Notes: generated from the sequence alone by a model not told the origin. 64,000 bases of DNA from Flavobacterium lacisediminis (GCF_025909975.1 NZ_JAPCIO010000008.1:52827-116826); one strand, 5' to 3'. Counted from the first letter of the stretch, positions 27,246-37,238 are shown. Translations and numbers: made by a program.

Positions 27246-29432
27246 TTACTTCGTAAATAACAATTCTCTGTATTTAGTTAATGTCCAAAGTTCGTCGTCT
27301 ACTAACAATTCTAATTTGTCAGCGTGGTAACGAATTTCTTCGAAGTATGGTTTTACTTTATCGCAATAAGCGTCTGCCATTTTTTCTGTGCTTGTTAAGG
27401 CGTTTGCTTTTTTACGTTCTTCGGTCATTTTTTCTACTTTCGTATTAATGCCTTCGATGTGTTCTGAAATTTCTTTGATTAACGAAATTTGCTCTTTTGC
27501 AATTTTCTCAAAATCTTTTCCAAAGATTTCTTTTAATCCTTTTACGTTTTCAATTAATACATTTTGGTAACGAATAGCAGTTGGAACCACATGATTACGA
27601 GCAATATCACCTAAAACACGACCTTCGATTTGGATTTTTTTCACGTATTCTTCCAATTCAATTTCGTAACGTGATTCTACCTCAACATGATTCATTACAC
27701 CCATTTCGCCAAACAATTCAATTGCTTTTTTAGAAACTTTTGCTTTTAATGCTTTTGGTGTTGTTTTGTGATTGCTTAAACCACGTTTTTTAGCTTCTTT
27801 TTCCCAAGCATCGCTATAACCATCACCTTCAAAAAGGATAGCTTTTGTTTGCTTGATATATTCTCTCAATACATTAAAAATTGCTTCGTCTTTCTTTAAA
27901 TCTTTTTTCTCGATTAAAGTATCTACTTCAATTTTGAAATCTTTTAATTGTTTTGCCACAATTGTATTTAAAGTCGTCATAGAAACCGCACAGTTTGCTG
28001 AAGAACCAACTGCTCTGAACTCAAATTTGTTTCCAGTAAAAGCAAATGGCGAAGTTCTGTTTCTGTCTGTATTATCTAATAAAACGTCTGGTAATTTACC
28101 TACTACGTTTAATTTTAAATCTGTTTTTTCTTCTGGCGATAATTTCCCTTGAGAAACACCTTCTAATTCCGCTAACACTTTAGTCAATTGTTGTCCAATG
28201 AAAACCGAAATAATTGCTGGTGGCGCTTCGTTAGCCCCTAAACGGTGGTCGTTACTTGCTGATGCAATTGACGCTCTTAACAATTCTTCATAATCATGAA
28301 CCGCTTTAATCGTATTAATAAAAAACGTTAAGAATTGTAAGTTGCTCATTGGCGTTTTTCCTGGAGACAACAAGTTAATTCCAGTATCTGTTGCTAATGA
28401 CCAGTTGTTGTGTTTACCCGAACCATTAACTCCTTTGAAAGGTTTTTCATGAAATAATACTTTAAAATCGTGACGTTCAGCCACTTTTTGCATTACATCC
28501 ATTAATAACGAATTGTGGTCAACCGCTAAATTCGTTTCTTCGAAGATAGGTGCTAACTCAAATTGGTTTGGTGCTACTTCGTTATGACGCGTTTTAACTG
28601 GAATTCCTAATAACATACATTCGTTTTCTAAATCACGCATGTACGTTAAAACTCTTGTAGGAATCGAACCAAAATAGTGGTCATCTAATTGTTGACCTTT
28701 TGCTGCGGTGTGACCTAATAAAGTTCTTCCTGTAGCTAATAAGTCAGGTCTTGACGAAGCTAAAGCGCTGTCTACCAAGAAATATTCTTGTTCCCAACCT
28801 AAAGTTGGTGTTACTCTTTTTACATTTTTATCGAAATATTTTGCTACGTCAATTGCAGCTGAATCGATAGCATGTAAAGCTCTTAATAAAGGCGTTTTGT
28901 TATCTAAAGCTTCTCCTGTATACGATACGAAAACCGTTGGAATACATAATGTAGTTCCAAAGATAAAAGCTGGTGATGTTGGATCCCAAGCTGTATATCC
29001 TCTAGCTTCAAAAGTATTACGAATTCCTCCATTTGGAAAAGAAGACGCATCTGGTTCTTGTTGAACTAATTGACTTCCACCAAATTTTTCTACTGGGTCG
29101 CTTCCATCAGGAAATGTTTCAAAGAAAGCATCGTGCTTTTCCGCAGTGGTTCCAGTTAATGGTTGAAACCAGTGCGTGTAATGAGTTACTCCTTTAGATA
29201 ATGCCCACTCTTTCATTCCCAAAGCAATATAATCGGCAATTTTTCTGTCGATTTTTACTCCATCTGCTGCCGCTTTAACTGCTTTATAAGCTTCAGGTGT
29301 TAAAAACTGTCGCATAGCTTTGTCACCAAAGACATTACTACCAAAAATAACTGATTTTCTGTCCAATTCTTCTACATGAACTGGTTTTCTGTCGGTTGCC
29401 TTTCTTAAAGCTTGAAAACGAAATGTTGACAT
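27246..29432 (-). CDS. glnN: Glutamine synthetase type III
   Basis: 728 residues, the large GSIII form typical of Bacteroidota and distinct from GSI (about 470). The N-terminus MSTFRFQALRKATDRKPV and VIFGSNVFGDKAMRQFL are GSIII-specific; GWEQEYFLVD supplies metal ligands; TRHNEVAPNQFELAPIFEE and NRTSPFAFTGNKFEFRAVG are conserved active-site segments. It joins ammonia to glutamate with ATP and is the main ammonium-assimilation enzyme. A consensus -7 box lies at 29473-29480. Confidence 0.97.
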   Translation of the reverse strand: MSTFRFQALRKATDRKPVHVEELDRKSVIFGSNVFGDKAMRQFLTPEAYKAVKAAADGVKIDRKIADYIALGMKEWALSKGVTHYTHWFQPLTGTTAEKHDAFFETFPDGSDPVEKFGGSQLVQQEPDASSFPNGGIRNTFEARGYTAWDPTSPAFIFGTTLCIPTVFVSYTGEALDNKTPLLRALHAIDSAAIDVAKYFDKNVKRVTPTLGWEQEYFLVDSALASSRPDLLATGRTLLGHTAAKGQQLDDHYFGSIPTRVLTYMRDLENECMLLGIPVKTRHNEVAPNQFELAPIFEETNLAVDHNSLLMDVMQKVAERHDFKVLFHEKPFKGVNGSGKHNNWSLATDTGINLLSPGKTPMSNLQFLTFFINTIKAVHDYEELLRASIASASNDHRLGANEAPPAIISVFIGQQLTKVLAELEGVSQGKLSPEEKTDLKLNVVGKLPDVLLDNTDRNRTSPFAFTGNKFEFRAVGSSANCAVSMTTLNTIVAKQLKDFKIEVDTLIEKKDLKKDEAIFNVLREYIKQTKAILFEGDGYSDAWEKEAKKRGLSNHKTTPKALKAKVSKKAIELFGEMGVMNHVEVESRYEIELEEYVKKIQIEGRVLGDIARNHVVPTAIRYQNVLIENVKGLKEIFGKDFEKIAKEQISLIKEISEHIEGINTKVEKMTEERKKANALTSTEKMADAYCDKVKPYFEEIRYHADKLELLVDDELWTLTKYRELLFTK

Positions 29433-29472
29433 AAGTTGTGTGTGTTTAAAGTTATACCCTTGAAAAGTTATG

Positions 29473-29480
29473 CAAATATA
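29473..29480 (-). promoter_or_regulatory. -7 promoter box for glnN
   Basis: On the minus strand TATATTTG (followed by CA) is an exact consensus match, 40 bp upstream of the glnN start; a TTG lies about 21 bp further upstream. Confidence 0.6.
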
Positions 29481-29553
29481 TAACTTTTTTAAATAATTTT
29501 ACAACAACCCCTATTTTTTTAGGGGTAAAAATATTTTTTATTATATTTACACT

Positions 29554-30117
29554 ATGAAAACAGTAAATTTACATATGATTATGCTGGGGTGCACCCCAAA
29601 AGGACGTTTTACCGAACAACACGATATCTTTTTTGGCATTGGAAGTAGTTTGAAAGAATTAGTTCCCGACATGAATGCTTTTTGGCCAGAAGCTAAAGGA
29701 AGAATTCATATTGATGCGTGGCAAAAAGTTACTTCTGTTGATGGATTTACAATTGAAGTAGTTTCCAATAATGAAAATTTAGATCAAGAAGAACAATTAT
29801 TCTTTTTGAATCTAGGTGGTTATAAAGAAGGAGAATTTGAAGAATACCATTATAAAGTATTAGTGGTTTCCAAAACAAAAGCCGAAGCTATTAAAAAAGC
29901 GAAACAAACGACTTTCTACAAACATTGTGGTTTCAAAGGCGCCGAATCACACATTGATGATAAATATGGTGTTGATGTAGATGATATTCACAATATTGAA
30001 GATATTCTTTCAGACAAATTCAAATCGGAATATCGTTTGAAAATAACAAAACCCAATGTAATTTCAGAAGACGAAAAACACATTGGTTATTTAAAGTTGG
30101 ATAAAATATCAGTATAA
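29554..30117 (+). CDS. DUF1543 domain-containing protein
   Basis: 187 residues. The opening HMIMLGCTPKGRFTEQHDIFF and FWPEAKGRIHIDAWQKV is the DUF1543 signature, and the domain is duplicated in weak form (EEYHYKVLVVSKTKAEAIKK and later). Cytosolic, function unknown. A TATATTTA box at 29542 leaves only 4 bp before this ATG, so the mRNA may have almost no leader. Confidence 0.85.
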   Translation: MKTVNLHMIMLGCTPKGRFTEQHDIFFGIGSSLKELVPDMNAFWPEAKGRIHIDAWQKVTSVDGFTIEVVSNNENLDQEEQLFFLNLGGYKEGEFEEYHYKVLVVSKTKAEAIKKAKQTTFYKHCGFKGAESHIDDKYGVDVDDIHNIEDILSDKFKSEYRLKITKPNVISEDEKHIGYLKLDKISV

Positions 30118-30118
30118 A

Positions 30119-30148
30119 AAAAGAGCTATCAAATTTGATAGCTCTTTT
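30119..30148. terminator. Perfect 15-bp palindromic bidirectional terminator
   Basis: The 30 bases are a perfect inverted repeat: AAAAGAGCTATCAAA followed by its reverse complement, with A and T runs at the two ends. It lies between the convergent DUF1543 gene and the lipoprotein gene. Confidence 0.9.
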
Positions 30149-30156
30149 AATTTATA

Positions 30157-30672
30157 TTACAATTTAATCTTAGTCACTTTCGCTGCATCTAAATTAAAGT
30201 GTTCCTTCACCGAGTTATAATCCTCGAAATCGATTTTATTTGATGTTTTATTTCCAAAAGCTGCTGGAATAACTACTACTCTTATTACTTGATCTAACTT
30301 ATAAGCATTAGACAATCCTGGCAAATCATATCCAAATAAATTTACTTGTGCATCATAGCGAGTAAAATCATTATCATATCCAAAATCCAAAGTACCATCA
30401 TCAAAATAATAAGTTTCAGGTAATAATTTCCATACGTCGCCAGCAGAACCATAATCTACTAAACGATAAACCAAAACCATATCAGATGTATAAGTAGCGT
30501 AAGGAAAAGTCAATAATGCAGAATATCCATTTCCAGAAGTTAAATCCACATTAGTGTATTCAAAAACCTCGCTTATAGTATCATTATCCACATTATCTTG
30601 AACTTCGTTAACTGTACAACTTTGAAGTGTTATCATCCCGATAAAAACAAACAATAAAGTAATTTTCTTCAT
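30157..30672 (-). CDS. Hypothetical lipoprotein
   Basis: 171 residues with signal peptide and lipobox (MITLQSC, Cys 19). The mature part is acidic and beta-rich: EVFEYTNVDLTSGNGYSAL, then LLTFPYAT, an acidic stretch around DDGTLDFGYDNDFTRYD, and IRVVVIPAAFG. I recognise the general type from Flavobacteriia (small lipoproteins without a named family) but no function. It is transcribed alone toward the palindromic terminator. Confidence 0.7.
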   Translation of the reverse strand: MKKITLLFVFIGMITLQSCTVNEVQDNVDNDTISEVFEYTNVDLTSGNGYSALLTFPYATYTSDMVLVYRLVDYGSAGDVWKLLPETYYFDDGTLDFGYDNDFTRYDAQVNLFGYDLPGLSNAYKLDQVIRVVVIPAAFGNKTSNKIDFEDYNSVKEHFNLDAAKVTKIKL

Positions 30673-30779
30673 AATCTTTAAGTTTTAAATTATTTCCTAT
30701 GTAAATATAACCAATTGTTGTGCCAAACTTTTATACCATTTAAATTAGTATCTTTGAAATCTCTAAAAAGACCATAAAA

Positions 30780-30920
30780 ATGGGAAGAAATAATCCAAAA
30801 AATATTAAAGCACACAACGATAAATTACACAAAGAGCAAGCAAAAGAAAAAGCTAAAAAGAATGCTCGTGCCGAAAAATTAAAAGAAATTCAACGAAAAT
30901 TTAACGAATCTAAATCGTAA
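30780..30920 (+). CDS. Small basic protein of 46 residues
   Basis: An ATG-to-TAA frame of 47 codons lies 3 bp before the YchJ-family gene. The product (MGRNNPKNIKAHNDKLHKEQ and onward) is about 40 percent Lys/Arg/His plus Glu and would be one long charged helix (AKEKAKKNARAEKLKEIQRK). The spacing, codon use like its neighbours and the absence of another candidate upstream support a real gene, probably co-transcribed with the next one. Function unknown; RNA or ribosome binding is only a guess. Confidence 0.6.
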   Translation: MGRNNPKNIKAHNDKLHKEQAKEKAKKNARAEKLKEIQRKFNESKS

Positions 30921-30923
30921 TTT

Positions 30924-31295
30924 ATGTCGGGTTGCTATTGCGGAAATTCTGTTTCCTTTCAAAATTGTTGTGAACCTTATATAAAAGGTATCAAAAATGC
31001 TCCAACAGCAGAAGCATTGATGCGATCGCGTTATAGTGCATTTGCAGTTGGAGCTGCTGATTATTTGATAAATACCACGCATATTTCTAAAAGAAAATAC
31101 CACAACAAAAGAGATATTTTAGCTTGGAGTCAAGCCAACAAATGGTTAAAACTAGAAGTTCTAGCCTCAACCGAAACTACAGTAACTTTCAAAGCGTATT
31201 TTTTAGACGAAAATTTAAAGGCTCAAGTACATTACGAACATTCGACTTTTAAATTGGAAAACGATAAATGGTTTTATGTGGATGGAGAATATTAA
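30924..31295 (+). CDS. YchJ family protein with SEC-C motif
   Basis: 123 residues. The N-terminal CYCGNSVSFQNCCEPYIKG is a Cys-rich SEC-C zinc motif, and AEALMRSRYSAFAVGAADYL is the YchJ signature. The C-terminal half has an NTF2-like beta-rich end (HYEHSTFKLENDKWFYVDGE). Function unknown. Its TAA shares bases 31293-31294 with the stop of the convergent GyrI-like gene. Confidence 0.87.
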   Translation: MSGCYCGNSVSFQNCCEPYIKGIKNAPTAEALMRSRYSAFAVGAADYLINTTHISKRKYHNKRDILAWSQANKWLKLEVLASTETTVTFKAYFLDENLKAQVHYEHSTFKLENDKWFYVDGEY

Positions 31296-31768
31296 GCTTT
31301 TCTTTTAATAGGAATCCAAATTTCTTCTTCAGAATCTGGACTGTTGTTTTTATACTTCTTACCTAATATTTCAAAATGAGGGCGATTATCCAATTGATAT
31401 TCTGAGTTAAGCAACCAAACTCCAAAAATATAACCAAAGGTTTCTCTTGCTTTTACAGCATCTCCCACATGATTAAAAACAGCATACAATCCTTCTTCAA
31501 CTAGTAACGATTGCATTCCATCAGGAATAGAATTAATATCTTTTACCGGAACCACAGCCCATTTAACAAATTCGGTTTGCGGATTAAAATCAAAATTATC
31601 AGGATTGATTTGAATGTTGAATAATTCTGTTCCTATAGTATTTTGAATTTCATTTCGTCTTGGCATGAAACTACTCCATAATTCTCCTATTCGATAATTC
31701 GAATAAGAAATTACACTATTCATTCCAATGAATTTTGTCTCGGGAAATGTTTTAATTATTGGTTCCAT
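31292..31768 (-). CDS. GyrI-like (AraC effector-binding domain) protein
   Basis: 158 residues matching the SOUL-like GyrI/AraC_E_bind fold: ETKFIGMNSVISYSNYRIGE, LWSSFMPRRNEI, a middle GLYAVFNHVGDAVKARETFG, YIFGVWLLNSEYQLDNRPHF and the terminal EEIWIPIK. These domains bind small hydrophobic ligands. No DNA-binding domain is attached. It lies upstream of the icmF terminator in the same orientation. Confidence 0.8.
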   Translation of the reverse strand: MEPIIKTFPETKFIGMNSVISYSNYRIGELWSSFMPRRNEIQNTIGTELFNIQINPDNFDFNPQTEFVKWAVVPVKDINSIPDGMQSLLVEEGLYAVFNHVGDAVKARETFGYIFGVWLLNSEYQLDNRPHFEILGKKYKNNSPDSEEEIWIPIKRKA

Positions 31769-31780
31769 TCTTCAAAAATA

Positions 31781-31811
31781 AAAAAACCTTTCATTTCTGA
31801 AAGGTCTTTTT
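31781..31811. terminator. Terminator of icmF
   Basis: ACCTTTCA (31786-31793) and TGAAAGGT (31798-31805) form a stem with a 4-nt loop, with A and T runs on opposite sides. It ends icmF on the minus strand and may act in both directions. Confidence 0.8.
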
Positions 31812-31835
31812 TATAAATTATTTATCTATTTCTAA

Positions 31836-34800
31836 TTACATATTGCGTCGATACTGACCTCCTACTTCGAATAATGCACTTGTAATTTGCCCTAACGAAC
31901 AAACTTTGGTTGCATCCATTAATTTTTCGAAGATGTTTTGGTTATTTATGGCTGCATCCTGAATAATATTCAATTGTTCTGCAACTTTTTCTGCGCTTGT
32001 TTTATGAAGATTATTTAACATATCAATTTGATATTGTTTTTCTTCTTCTGTTGCACGAATAACCTCAGCTGGAATAACTGTTGGCGAACCTTTTGAACTC
32101 AAGAACGTATTTACTCCAATAATTGGGAATTCTCCAGTATGTTTCAAAGTTTCATAATACAATGATTCTTCTTGGATTTTTGAACGTTGGTACATGGTTT
32201 CCATTGCTCCTAAAACACCACCACGTTCTGTGATTCTGTCGAATTCTTGTAAAACGGCATCCTCTACTAAATCAGTTAATTCTTCAATAATGAACGAACC
32301 TTGAATTGGATTTTCATTTTTCGCTAAACCTAACTCTTTATTAATAATCAACTGAATTGCCATTGCTCTACGCACTGATTCTTCTGTTGGCGTTGTAATT
32401 GCTTCATCATAAGCATTCGTATGTAACGAGTTACAGTTATCGTAAATCGCATATAAAGCTTGTAAAGTCGTACGAATATCATTAAAATCAATCTCTTGTG
32501 CGTGTAACGAACGACCAGAAGTTTGAATGTGGTATTTCAACATTTGTGCTCTTTCGTTAGCGCCGTATTTATTTTTCATGGCTTTCGCCCAAATTTTACG
32601 AGCTACACGACCGATTACCGCATATTCAGGGTCAATTCCATTAGAGAAGAAGAATGATAAGTTCGGACCGAAATCGTTGATGTTCATTCCTCTACTTAAA
32701 TAGTATTCTACATAAGTGAAACCATTTGCCAACGTGAAGGCTAACTGCGTAATAGGATTCGCTCCTGCTTCCGCAATATGATATCCAGAAATTGAAACCG
32801 AATAGAAATTACGAACATTTTGTTTGATGAAATATTCTTGAACATCACCCATTAATCTTAAAGCAAATTCCGTTGAGAAAATACAAGTGTTTTGTGCTTG
32901 ATCTTCTTTTAAAATATCCGCTTGAACCGTACCACGAACTTGTGCTAATGTTTTAATTTTAATATCTTGATATACATCTAAAGGTAAAACTTGGTCACCA
33001 GTTACTCCTAAAAGCATTAAACCTAAACCGTTGTTTCCTTCTGGTAAAGCACCTTGATATCTTGGACGTGCTACTCCTTTTTTCTTATAGATTTCGTTGA
33101 TTTTTTCTTCAACTTCAACTTGAAGATTATTCTCAACAATGTATTTCTCACAGTTTTGATCGATAGCTGCATTCATAAAGAATCCTAACAACATCGGCGC
33201 AGGTCCATTAATCGTCATCGAAACCGAAGTCAACGGATGACTTAAATCGAAACCTGAATATAATTTCTTCGCATCATCTAAGCAACAAATTGAAACTCCT
33301 GCATTTCCAATTTTTCCATAAATATCAGGACGAATATGTGGGTCATTTCCGTATAAAGTTACCGAGTCAAAAGCGGTTGATAAACGTTTTGCTGGTAATC
33401 CAGCAGATACATAATGAAAACGTTTATTCGTTCTTTCCGGTCCTCCTTCTCCTGCGAACATTCTACTTGGATCTTCTCCTTCGCGTTTGAATGGATATAA
33501 ACCTGATGCGAATGGGAATTCTCCCGGAACATTTTCTTGTAAATTCCATTTTAAAATATCACCCCAAGCTTGGTATTTTGGTAAAGCCACTTTTGGAATT
33601 TGAGAATGCGATAACGATTCAGTATGCGTAGCAATTTTGATTTCTTTATCACGAACTTTAAAACTATAAACCGGATTTTTGTATTTGTTTACTTTTTCGT
33701 CCCAAGTTAAAATGATTTCCCAGTTGTATGGGTCAAGGTTCATTTTTACACGGTCGAATTCTTTTGTTAATAACGAAACGAAATCTTTGTTATCAGCAGT
33801 AATTTTCAGAGAACTTTCAACAATTCCTGCTTTATCTAATTGCGGAACATTTCCGTTAACGGTTTCAACAGTTTTGAAAATTCCATATAATTTCTGAGCT
33901 ACTTCTACTTGAGAAAGAGCTGTTTCATCATATTTTCTATTGTTTTCTGCAATTTCAGATAAATAACGTGTTCTGTGCGGCGGAATTACGAAAATTTTCT
34001 CGCTCATTTCACGCGTAATTTCAAAAGTCGATTTTAAATCGGCTCCCGTTTTCTCTACAATCTTATCCATGATAGATTTGTAAAGTGTATTCATTCCTGG
34101 GTCGTTGAATTGCGAGGCGATTGTTCCAAAAATTGGCATCTTATCGGTATCCACATCCCATAAATTATGATTGCGTTGGTATTGTTTTTTTACATCACGA
34201 ATCGCATCTAATGCACCACGTTTGTCAAATTTATTCAAGGCAACTAAATCAGCAAAATCTAACATATCGATTTTTTCTAACTGAGTTGCTGCTCCAAATT
34301 CTGGTGTCATTACATATAATGAAACATCAGAATGCTCTAAAATTTCGGTATCAGATTGTCCAATTCCAGATGTTTCTAAAATAATAATATCATATTTTGC
34401 TGCTTTCAATACTTCAATCGCTTCAGCCACATATTTTGATAAAGCTAAATTCGATTGACGAGTAGCTAACGAACGCATGTAAACACGAGAATTGTTAATT
34501 GCATTCATACGAATTCTATCGCCTAACAAAGCTCCACCTGTTTTACGTTTTGATGGGTCAACCGAAATTAATCCGATAGTTTTTTCTGGGAAATCGATTA
34601 AGAAACGACGAACTAATTCATCCACTAAAGATGATTTTCCGGCACCACCAGTTCCTGTGATTCCTAAAACTGGAATTTTTGACGTTTCATTCTTTTGGTG
34701 AATTTGGTCAAAAACCGATTTTGCAATTTCTGGAAAATTCTCAGCTGACGAAATTAATCTTGCAATTGCAGTTGGGTTTTTCTCTTCGATGTGCGATAAT

Positions 34801-35261
34801 TCTCCCGTTAATTTATCTCCTATTGGATAATCTGAACGTTGAACTAAATCGTTAATCATCCCTTGTAATCCCATAGCACGACCGTCGTCTGGCGAATAAA
34901 TTCTCTCGATTCCATATTCGTGTAATTCTGAGATTTCAGATGGTAAGATTACTCCTCCACCTCCACCAAATATTTTGATGTGACCTGCTCCTTTTTCTTT
35001 AAGCAAATCGTACATGTATTTGAAATATTCGTTATGGCCTCCTTGGTAAGACGTCATTGCAATTGCATTAGCATCTTCCTGAATAGCAGTATTTACAACT
35101 TCTTCCACACTTCTATCATGTCCAAGGTGAATTACCTCAACACCCGTAGCTTGAATAATTCTACGCATGATATTAATGGCTGCATCGTGTCCATCAAAAA
35201 GTGACGCAGCAGTCACAATTCTTACTTTATTTTTAGGAATATAAGGAGTTTGTAGTTCCAT
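31836..35261 (-). CDS. icmF: Fused isobutyryl-CoA mutase IcmF (B12 domain-GTPase-mutase)
   Basis: 1141 residues. N-terminal B12 domain with DGHD at 23-26 (His25 ligates cobalt); central MeaB-like G-protein chaperone with Walker [12 protein letters not shown] from 200; C-terminal acyl-CoA mutase (about 570-1141). Aligned by eye to methylmalonyl-CoA mutase, the Tyr89 position is Phe602 (RMFAG) and the Arg207 position is Gln790 (ILKEDQAQ), the isobutyryl-CoA mutase signature; catalytic His is kept ([11 protein letters not shown], His828). It interconverts isobutyryl- and n-butyryl-CoA. A segment of about 50 residues near 705-760 looks inserted compared with bacterial mutases I know. Confidence 0.93.
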   Translation of the reverse strand: MELQTPYIPKNKVRIVTAASLFDGHDAAINIMRRIIQATGVEVIHLGHDRSVEEVVNTAIQEDANAIAMTSYQGGHNEYFKYMYDLLKEKGAGHIKIFGGGGGVILPSEISELHEYGIERIYSPDDGRAMGLQGMINDLVQRSDYPIGDKLTGELSHIEEKNPTAIARLISSAENFPEIAKSVFDQIHQKNETSKIPVLGITGTGGAGKSSLVDELVRRFLIDFPEKTIGLISVDPSKRKTGGALLGDRIRMNAINNSRVYMRSLATRQSNLALSKYVAEAIEVLKAAKYDIIILETSGIGQSDTEILEHSDVSLYVMTPEFGAATQLEKIDMLDFADLVALNKFDKRGALDAIRDVKKQYQRNHNLWDVDTDKMPIFGTIASQFNDPGMNTLYKSIMDKIVEKTGADLKSTFEITREMSEKIFVIPPHRTRYLSEIAENNRKYDETALSQVEVAQKLYGIFKTVETVNGNVPQLDKAGIVESSLKITADNKDFVSLLTKEFDRVKMNLDPYNWEIILTWDEKVNKYKNPVYSFKVRDKEIKIATHTESLSHSQIPKVALPKYQAWGDILKWNLQENVPGEFPFASGLYPFKREGEDPSRMFAGEGGPERTNKRFHYVSAGLPAKRLSTAFDSVTLYGNDPHIRPDIYGKIGNAGVSICCLDDAKKLYSGFDLSHPLTSVSMTINGPAPMLLGFFMNAAIDQNCEKYIVENNLQVEVEEKINEIYKKKGVARPRYQGALPEGNNGLGLMLLGVTGDQVLPLDVYQDIKIKTLAQVRGTVQADILKEDQAQNTCIFSTEFALRLMGDVQEYFIKQNVRNFYSVSISGYHIAEAGANPITQLAFTLANGFTYVEYYLSRGMNINDFGPNLSFFFSNGIDPEYAVIGRVARKIWAKAMKNKYGANERAQMLKYHIQTSGRSLHAQEIDFNDIRTTLQALYAIYDNCNSLHTNAYDEAITTPTEESVRRAMAIQLIINKELGLAKNENPIQGSFIIEELTDLVEDAVLQEFDRITERGGVLGAMETMYQRSKIQEESLYYETLKHTGEFPIIGVNTFLSSKGSPTVIPAEVIRATEEEKQYQIDMLNNLHKTSAEKVAEQLNIIQDAAINNQNIFEKLMDATKVCSLGQITSALFEVGGQYRRNM

Positions 35262-35355
35262 ATGTAATTTTTATTCGTTTTAAAGGGTGCAATTTACGAA
35301 TTTAATAATTTTATTCCATCCAATTTTTAGAATAAATTCTACCAAAAAATGGCAC

Positions 35356-35363
35356 TATCTTTG
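35356..35363 (+). promoter_or_regulatory. -7 promoter box for the DUF4197 gene
   Basis: TATCTTTG followed by C, exact consensus, 26 bp before the ATG at 35390. Confidence 0.6.
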
Positions 35364-35389
35364 CCCATACATTAGCAAAATAGAAAAAC

Positions 35390-36100
35390 ATGAAAAAAAT
35401 AGTTCTTACTTTAGTAGCCTTTAGTTTATTTAGTTGTGCTGAAATGCAACAAGTTTTAGATCAATTACCACAAGGAACTGGTATTTTGAGTCAGGCAGAA
35501 ATTGGTAGCGGATTGAAAGAAGCCTTGAATAATGGAATTACCAAACAAGTTTCGAAATTAACCGCAACCGATGGTTTCTTTAAAAATGAAGCAGTAAAAA
35601 TTTTATTACCACAAGAATTGCAAGTGGTGGATAAAAAATTACGTCAAATAGGGATGAGTAAATTGGCTGACGAAGGTTTAAAAGTATTAAACAGAGCAGC
35701 AGAGGATGCGGTAAAAGAAGCGACACCTATTTTTGTCGATGCCGTAAAACAAATGACATTCAACGATGCCAAAAATATCTTGATGGGTAATGAAAGTTCG
35801 GCAACAACTTATTTACAAAACACGACTTCAAATGCTTTATATGCTAAATTTAATCCTGTTATTAAAAATTCGTTTGCCAAAGTGGGTGCTGACAAAGTAT
35901 GGACCAACATTATTACAAAATACAATGCTATTCCGTTAGTGACGAAAGTGAATCCTGATTTAACGGATTATACAACCAACAAAGCAATGGAAGGTGTTTT
36001 CAAAATGATTGCTGTTGAGGAGAAGGAAATTCGTACAAATTTAACAGCAAGAAGTTCTGATTTATTAAAACGCGTTTTCGCGTTACAAGACAAAAAATAG
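35390..36100 (+). CDS. DUF4197 domain-containing lipoprotein
   Basis: 236 residues with a short signal and lipobox (FSLFSC, Cys 16). The mature part matches DUF4197: LSQAEIGSGLKEALNNGI, DGFFKNEAVKILLP, AAEDAVKEATPIFVDAVKQM and a late helical end. All-helical and periplasmic-facing; function unknown. It is preceded by a consensus promoter and appears to be transcribed alone. Confidence 0.87.
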   Translation: MKKIVLTLVAFSLFSCAEMQQVLDQLPQGTGILSQAEIGSGLKEALNNGITKQVSKLTATDGFFKNEAVKILLPQELQVVDKKLRQIGMSKLADEGLKVLNRAAEDAVKEATPIFVDAVKQMTFNDAKNILMGNESSATTYLQNTTSNALYAKFNPVIKNSFAKVGADKVWTNIITKYNAIPLVTKVNPDLTDYTTNKAMEGVFKMIAVEEKEIRTNLTARSSDLLKRVFALQDKK

Positions 36101-36204
36101 TGTTTTGTAATTCATTTTTTACAGAAAAAACGTTTTCGTAAAAATTTAGTAATCAATAACATAAGAATAACATAACCTTAACATTACAATTCAAAAAAAG
36201 GTAA

Positions 36205-36292
36205 GATATTTGCAACGTAATAAGAATAAAATTCTCATTTAGTTAGGGTTAGTTTAGAAAAAATCACCACGCTTTTTTGGCGTGGTTTTTTT
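36205..36292 (+). ncRNA. Candidate small RNA between DUF4197 gene and 36388 gene
   Basis: The 287-bp gap after 36100 has no ORF of note. It holds GATATTTG at 36205-36212 (one mismatch to the -7 consensus) followed about 55 bp later by a strong hairpin: ACCACGC (36266-36272), six T plus G, GCGTGGT (36280-36286) and a T tract. This would give an RNA of about 75 nt. No known RNA family was recognised. The alternative is only a far-downstream terminator for the DUF4197 gene. Confidence 0.3.
36266..36292 (+). terminator. Strong rho-independent terminator
   Basis: ACCACGC and GCGTGGT form a perfect 7-bp stem around a T-rich loop, followed by seven T. Confidence 0.85.
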
Positions 36293-36387
36293 GTTTTTAT
36301 ACGGTACGTTTTGTAAATATTTTATTATATTTGGGAAATAAAAAGATTATTATAAGCAAATTTACTTTAATTTAGAAATCATTCTCA

Positions 36388-37158
36388 ATGAGAAAATTAT
36401 TTTTGTTACTTATCTCCTATATTATTTTTATTTCTTGTAGTTCATCAAAATTTCAAGATACTTTTTTTGAAGAAAATGAAGAATTGAAAATCTACGGAAA
36501 AATTAAATCGATCACTTGTTACTCTTTATTTGAAGAAGAGAAAAATGACTCAACCAAAGTAATTCTCGTTTACAATGGCAATAAGTTACCTCAAAAACAT
36601 ATTCATTTTTTTAAAACTGTTACTGTAACAACTTCATATACTTATGACGGAAATAATCTAATAGATATAAAACCTGATTATAATAAACAATCGTCAACTA
36701 AAATGGAATATGATAAAAAAGGAAATATGATTAATCGCAAGAGCTTATACCAAAATTCAGTAATTCTAGAAAAGAAAATGTTTTATGATAAAAACAATAA
36801 TAAAATTAAAGAAATACATTTAGAAAGTGGTAAACCAGGTGACACTACATTATTTAAATATAATTACAAAAACAGAACAAAGACTTCATATTATCTTAAA
36901 TCAAATAGTGAAAGTAAAACATATTACAATCACAAAGGACAAATTATTCGTGTTGATTCTCGTTATGGTAAACTTCTTTATGAATATGATAAAATGGGAA
37001 GAATTTCAAAAAAAGTCTCTTATGACAAAAATGACAATTTAAAATTTGAACAAAATTACATTAATACTTATGATAAGAAAAAAAATCTCATCATGACAAA
37101 AATTATTTCAAACAATAAACTTTACGAAACAACTATTTATCAAATAGAATATTATTAA
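36388..37158 (+). CDS. Hypothetical lipoprotein with YD-like repeats
   Basis: 256 residues with lipobox (YIIFISC, Cys 17). From about residue 90 it repeats units such as YTYDGNNLIDIK, MEYDKKGNMINRK, MFYDKNNNKIKEI, YNHKGQIIRVDS, YEYDKMGRISKKV and NTYDKKKNLIMTK. These resemble the YD repeats of RHS proteins in a short, degenerate form. It is likely a surface-attached beta-structure; no toxin domain or partner is present. Transcribed alone; the rest of its role is unknown. Confidence 0.72.
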   Translation: MRKLFLLLISYIIFISCSSSKFQDTFFEENEELKIYGKIKSITCYSLFEEEKNDSTKVILVYNGNKLPQKHIHFFKTVTVTTSYTYDGNNLIDIKPDYNKQSSTKMEYDKKGNMINRKSLYQNSVILEKKMFYDKNNNKIKEIHLESGKPGDTTLFKYNYKNRTKTSYYLKSNSESKTYYNHKGQIIRVDSRYGKLLYEYDKMGRISKKVSYDKNDNLKFEQNYINTYDKKKNLIMTKIISNNKLYETTIYQIEYY

Positions 37159-37238
37159 ACTACCCAAATTACAAAGTCTTAAAAAATTATAAAAACTGTC
37201 TTCAACTATTTATTTATCATTAATAAGCATAAATTCTT

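Noticed and set aside
33290..35204. Several plus-strand frames within icmF
   Set aside because: Shadows of a 1141-residue gene with clear domains.
35262..35389. Cobalamin riboswitch near icmF
   Set aside because: The region before icmF is short and AT-rich, without the conserved B12-box.
36388..37158. RHS toxin or polymorphic toxin
   Set aside because: YD-like units are few and degenerate, and there is no core boundary motif, toxin domain or immunity gene.
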